8,551 nucleotides of DNA from Spirochaetes bacterium ADurb.Bin110 (GTDB lineage: Bacteria > Spirochaetota > Spirochaetia > Treponematales > Rectinemataceae): assembly GCA_002070755.1 (NCBI GenBank), contig MWDY01000150.1:1-8551 (forward strand). The letters run 5' to 3'. The notes beneath the pieces are model-generated. The model had not been told where the DNA came from. It did no database searches and worked only from the letters and a program-made list of their open reading frames with translations. Every line of letters begins with the position of its first letter. Position 1 is the first letter of the stretch. Positions 7,113 through 8,551 of this stretch are shown piece by piece. Both the position numbers and the translations under genes were made by a program.

Positions 7113-8192
7113 ATGCAACAATCCTTCGATTCAATAGAAAAAAAAAGAATCAATTGGCACTCTCAATGCTTAAAAGCTCGCTATGGTGAGAAAGTATGGA
7201 GACTAGGCCTTGATGCAGGTTTCACTTGCCCCAATCGCAGTGCAGATCGATTGCAAGGAGGGTGCCGATTCTGCGCCGCAGATGGAAATATCTCGGCATA
7301 CCAGAAATCACAAATCTCGAAATTACAAACCTCCGTCCCCAATACCAACACTAGTATTGCGAAAGTTATCAATGATAGATCAAGTATCGAAGAACAAATC
7401 TACCGCGCTCTCGCTTTTACCTATCGACGTTATAGAGCAAAAGCATTTTTCCTCTACTTTCAGGCATACACTTGTACTAACGCGCCTGTCTCTATGCTAG
7501 CTAGAATATACAACAGTGCCATAGAGGCATTTGAGCGTATTTATTATGATGCTCAAAAGCAAGCTAGCATTGGTTTGAAGTTATCCGATATCTCTATGAC
7601 ACCTTTGAAGGGAATTATTGTATCTACACGGCCAGATTGTTTTGATTTCGAGAAGGCAGAACTTCTTGCATCCTATAGAAAACGGGGTTTGGAGGTATGG
7701 ATCGAATTTGGCCTTCAGTCAGCACACGAGAAAACACTCACTTTTATTAATCGAGGCCACGGCATCGATGAATTTCTCAATGCGATGCATATTGCCAAAA
7801 AAGCTCAGCTTAGTAGGACGGTACATATAATCCTAGGATTACCAGGAGAATCTCACAGGGCTATGATTGAAACTGCTAAATTCGTTGCCCAGACAAAGCC
7901 AGAGGGATTGAAGTTTCATGATTTACACCTGGTAAAAGACTCAGCATTCGCGCGAAGTTTCCATTCCGGCGAGATTACATTGATGCATCCATCTCGCCTT
8001 CCGGCTCTTATTGCTGATTGTCTTGAGCTGTTGCCTCCATCGACTGAGATTATGCGCTTGTCAGCTGATTTCAAGCCTGAGGAGACAATCAATCTTTTCC
8101 CACAAACCAACAAGCATAAACTGGCCCGCGCAGTAGAAGAAAAACTTTTAGTTCGCGATTCATTTCAGGGACGGAGGTTTGAAATAGACTGA
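7113..8192 (+). CDS. Radical SAM protein, YhcC/TIGR01212-like
   Basis: Members of this family resemble the radical SAM domain of Elp3; their reaction is not established. The 359-residue product has the family opening RLGLDAGFTCPNR and three cluster-binding cysteines, Cys39, Cys51 and Cys54 (C-x11-C-x2-C rather than the classic C-x3-C-x2-C, as is normal for this family). IIVSTRPDC, WIEFGLQSAHEKTL, INRGHG, ILGLPGES and GLKFHDLHLVKDS are further family motifs. Compared with relatives as I remember them, there are extra residues after the cysteine motif (about 60-85, holding repeat copy 6) and at about 147-166. AAGG (7097-7100) is 12 bases before the ATG, a rather long spacing. An A9 run lies at codons 9-11. 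The C-terminus contains repeat copy 7 in reverse orientation. The family call is secure, the function unknown. Confidence 0.92.
   Translation: MQQSFDSIEKKRINWHSQCLKARYGEKVWRLGLDAGFTCPNRSADRLQGGCRFCAADGNISAYQKSQISKLQTSVPNTNTSIAKVINDRSSIEEQIYRALAFTYRRYRAKAFFLYFQAYTCTNAPVSMLARIYNSAIEAFERIYYDAQKQASIGLKLSDISMTPLKGIIVSTRPDCFDFEKAELLASYRKRGLEVWIEFGLQSAHEKTLTFINRGHGIDEFLNAMHIAKKAQLSRTVHIILGLPGESHRAMIETAKFVAQTKPEGLKFHDLHLVKDSAFARSFHSGEITLMHPSRLPALIADCLELLPPSTEIMRLSADFKPEETINLFPQTNKHKLARAVEEKLLVRDSFQGRRFEID
7327..7339 (+). repeat. Dispersed 13-base repeat, copy 6 (in radical SAM gene)
   Basis: Exact core, preceded by C and followed by C. It encodes QTSVP (residues 72-76) within a probably inserted, low-conservation segment after the iron-sulphur cysteine motif. 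Confidence 0.85.
8168..8180 (-). repeat. Dispersed 13-base repeat, copy 7 (end of radical SAM gene)
   Basis: The + strand reads GGGACGGAGGTTT, the exact complement of the core. It is the only copy with the reverse orientation relative to its gene and encodes QGRRF, three codons before the stop codon. It is flanked by ATTTC (8162-8166) and GAAAT (8181-8185). Confidence 0.85.
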
Positions 8193-8222
8193 AAGAGCAA
8201 TCGATGATAGTCCTTTCAGCAC

Positions 8223-8251
8223 TTGACAATTACCATGCTTTCTCGTATTGT
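8223..8251 (+). promoter_or_regulatory. Predicted strong promoter of the tRNA cluster
   Basis: TTGACA (8223-8228) is a perfect -35 box and TATTGT (8246-8251) the -10 box, with the optimal 17-base spacer. A fairly GC-rich stretch follows before the expected start near 8258, about 23 bases ahead of the first tRNA. GACAAT/ATTGTC forms an inverted repeat over both boxes. Confidence 0.65.
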
Positions 8252-8280
8252 CGATTCTCGCCGACTGGTCTGCTGACATT

Positions 8281-8365
8281 GGAGCGGTGTCCGAGGGGTT
8301 TAAGGAGACGGTCTTGAAAACCGCTGTACCGCAAGGTACCGGGGGTTCGAATCCCCCCTGCTCCG
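8281..8365 (+). tRNA. tRNA-Ser (anticodon TGA)
   Basis: The acceptor stem GGAGCGG pairs with CTGCTCC (one G-U), with discriminator G8365. The anticodon loop CTTGAAA gives TGA (8315-8317), reading UCA and related serine codons. A long variable arm with a GTACC/GGTAC stem and GCAA loop marks a class II tRNA. The T-loop TTCGAAT is closed by GGGGG/CCCCC. Position 27-43 of the anticodon stem looks unpaired (A-C). CCA is not encoded. It is the first gene of a close tRNA cluster. Confidence 0.97.
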
Positions 8366-8385
8366 ATTTAAACCATCTGGTCCAA

Positions 8386-8473
8386 GGAGAGGTGCGAGAG
8401 AGGCCGAATCGGGCTCCCTGCTAAGGAGTTGTACCTCTAAAGGGTACCGAGGGTTCGAATCCCTCCCTCTCCG
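8386..8473 (+). tRNA. tRNA-Ser (anticodon GCT)
   Basis: The acceptor GGAGAGG pairs fully with CCTCTCC, with discriminator G8473. The loop CTGCTAA gives anticodon GCT (8420-8422), reading AGC/AGU. The long variable arm (GTACC/GGTAC) again marks a serine class II tRNA, and GAGGG/CCCTC closes the T-loop. CCA is not encoded. It lies 20 bases after the first tRNA-Ser. Confidence 0.97.
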
Positions 8474-8482
8474 GTTTTTCGT

Positions 8483-8551
8483 GAGGCTATAGCTCAGCTG
8501 GATAGAGCTTCAGATTGCGGATCTGAAGGTCGGAGGTTCGAATCCTCTTAG
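8483..8551 (+). tRNA. tRNA-Arg (anticodon GCG), 3' partial
   Basis: The gene runs off the window. The acceptor 5' strand GAGGCTA starts to pair with the last three bases TAG. The D-arm is GCTC/GAGC, the anticodon stem TCAGA/TCTGA, and the loop TTGCGGA gives anticodon GCG (8517-8519), reading CGC/CGU arginine codons. The variable region is short (AGGTC), and GGAGG/CCTCT closes the TTCGAAT loop. It begins 9 bases after the previous tRNA, so co-transcription is likely. Most bacteria use ACG here. Confidence 0.9.

Noticed and set aside
7210..7500. 96-codon open frame in another + frame of the radical SAM gene
   Set aside because: It starts inside the cluster-binding region of a clear family protein and has no independent support.
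5041..8180. CRISPR array
   Set aside because: The repeats are short, irregularly spaced from under 200 to about 1000 bases, occur in both strands and lie within genes.
8168..8210. Repeat copy 7 as a ribosome site for a small downstream gene (ATG at 8204)
   Set aside because: GGAGG is about 26 bases from that ATG, too far, and the frame runs into the tRNA-Ser gene.
8527..8540. CGGAGGTTCGAATC near the end as a repeat copy
   Set aside because: It is the T-arm of tRNA-Arg; the likeness to GACGGAGGTTT is explained by the tRNA structure.

Overview
The window holds an ordinary bacterial housekeeping region of a Gram-negative (diderm) organism. From left to right it contains the 3' part of a CTP synthase gene, three Lpt lipopolysaccharide-transport genes (lptC-like, lptA-like, lptB), a TatD-family hydrolase, a tRNA-dihydrouridine synthase, an oppositely oriented lipoprotein of the ABC solute-binding type, a radical SAM protein of the YhcC/TIGR01212 family, and the start of a tRNA cluster (Ser-TGA, Ser-GCT, Arg-GCG). 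The gene set, the lipoprotein form of LptC and the relaxed lipoboxes suggest a spirochaete related to Treponema. This is a judgement from recall and was not tested by any search. GC content is mid-range by eye.

Region 1-3552 looks like one operon on the + strand. pyrG, lptC, lptA and lptB follow each other with gaps of 41 and 19 bases and a 4-base ATGA overlap. CTP synthase supplies CTP for nucleotide-activated envelope precursors, and the Lpt genes encode part of the envelope glycolipid export bridge, so an envelope theme is plausible. LptF, LptG and LptD are not in the window. Region 3553-3814 is an intergenic gap with inverted repeats and a good sigma70-type promoter that should start a second unit, tatD-dus (3815-5678).

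Region 5702-7027 is a minus-strand solute-binding lipoprotein with no permease nearby. It converges on dus and diverges from the radical SAM gene (7113-8192) across an 85-base gap that contains a 10-base palindrome. Region 8193-8551 has a near-consensus promoter followed by three closely spaced tRNA genes, the last cut by the window end.

The most unusual signal is a short dispersed repeat, consensus CAAACCTCCGTCCCY. Its 13-base core AAACCTCCGTCCC occurs five times exactly and twice with one core transition (one of those also lacks the outermost A). All seven copies lie between 5041 and 8180, and all are inside coding sequence: three in dus, two in the solute-binding protein gene and two in the radical SAM gene. 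None was found in the first 5 kb. Six of seven have the same orientation relative to the gene they sit in, although they are on both chromosome strands. The core has no stop codon in any of the six frames. It could be an uptake-sequence-like, REP-like or protein-binding motif; the window alone cannot decide.
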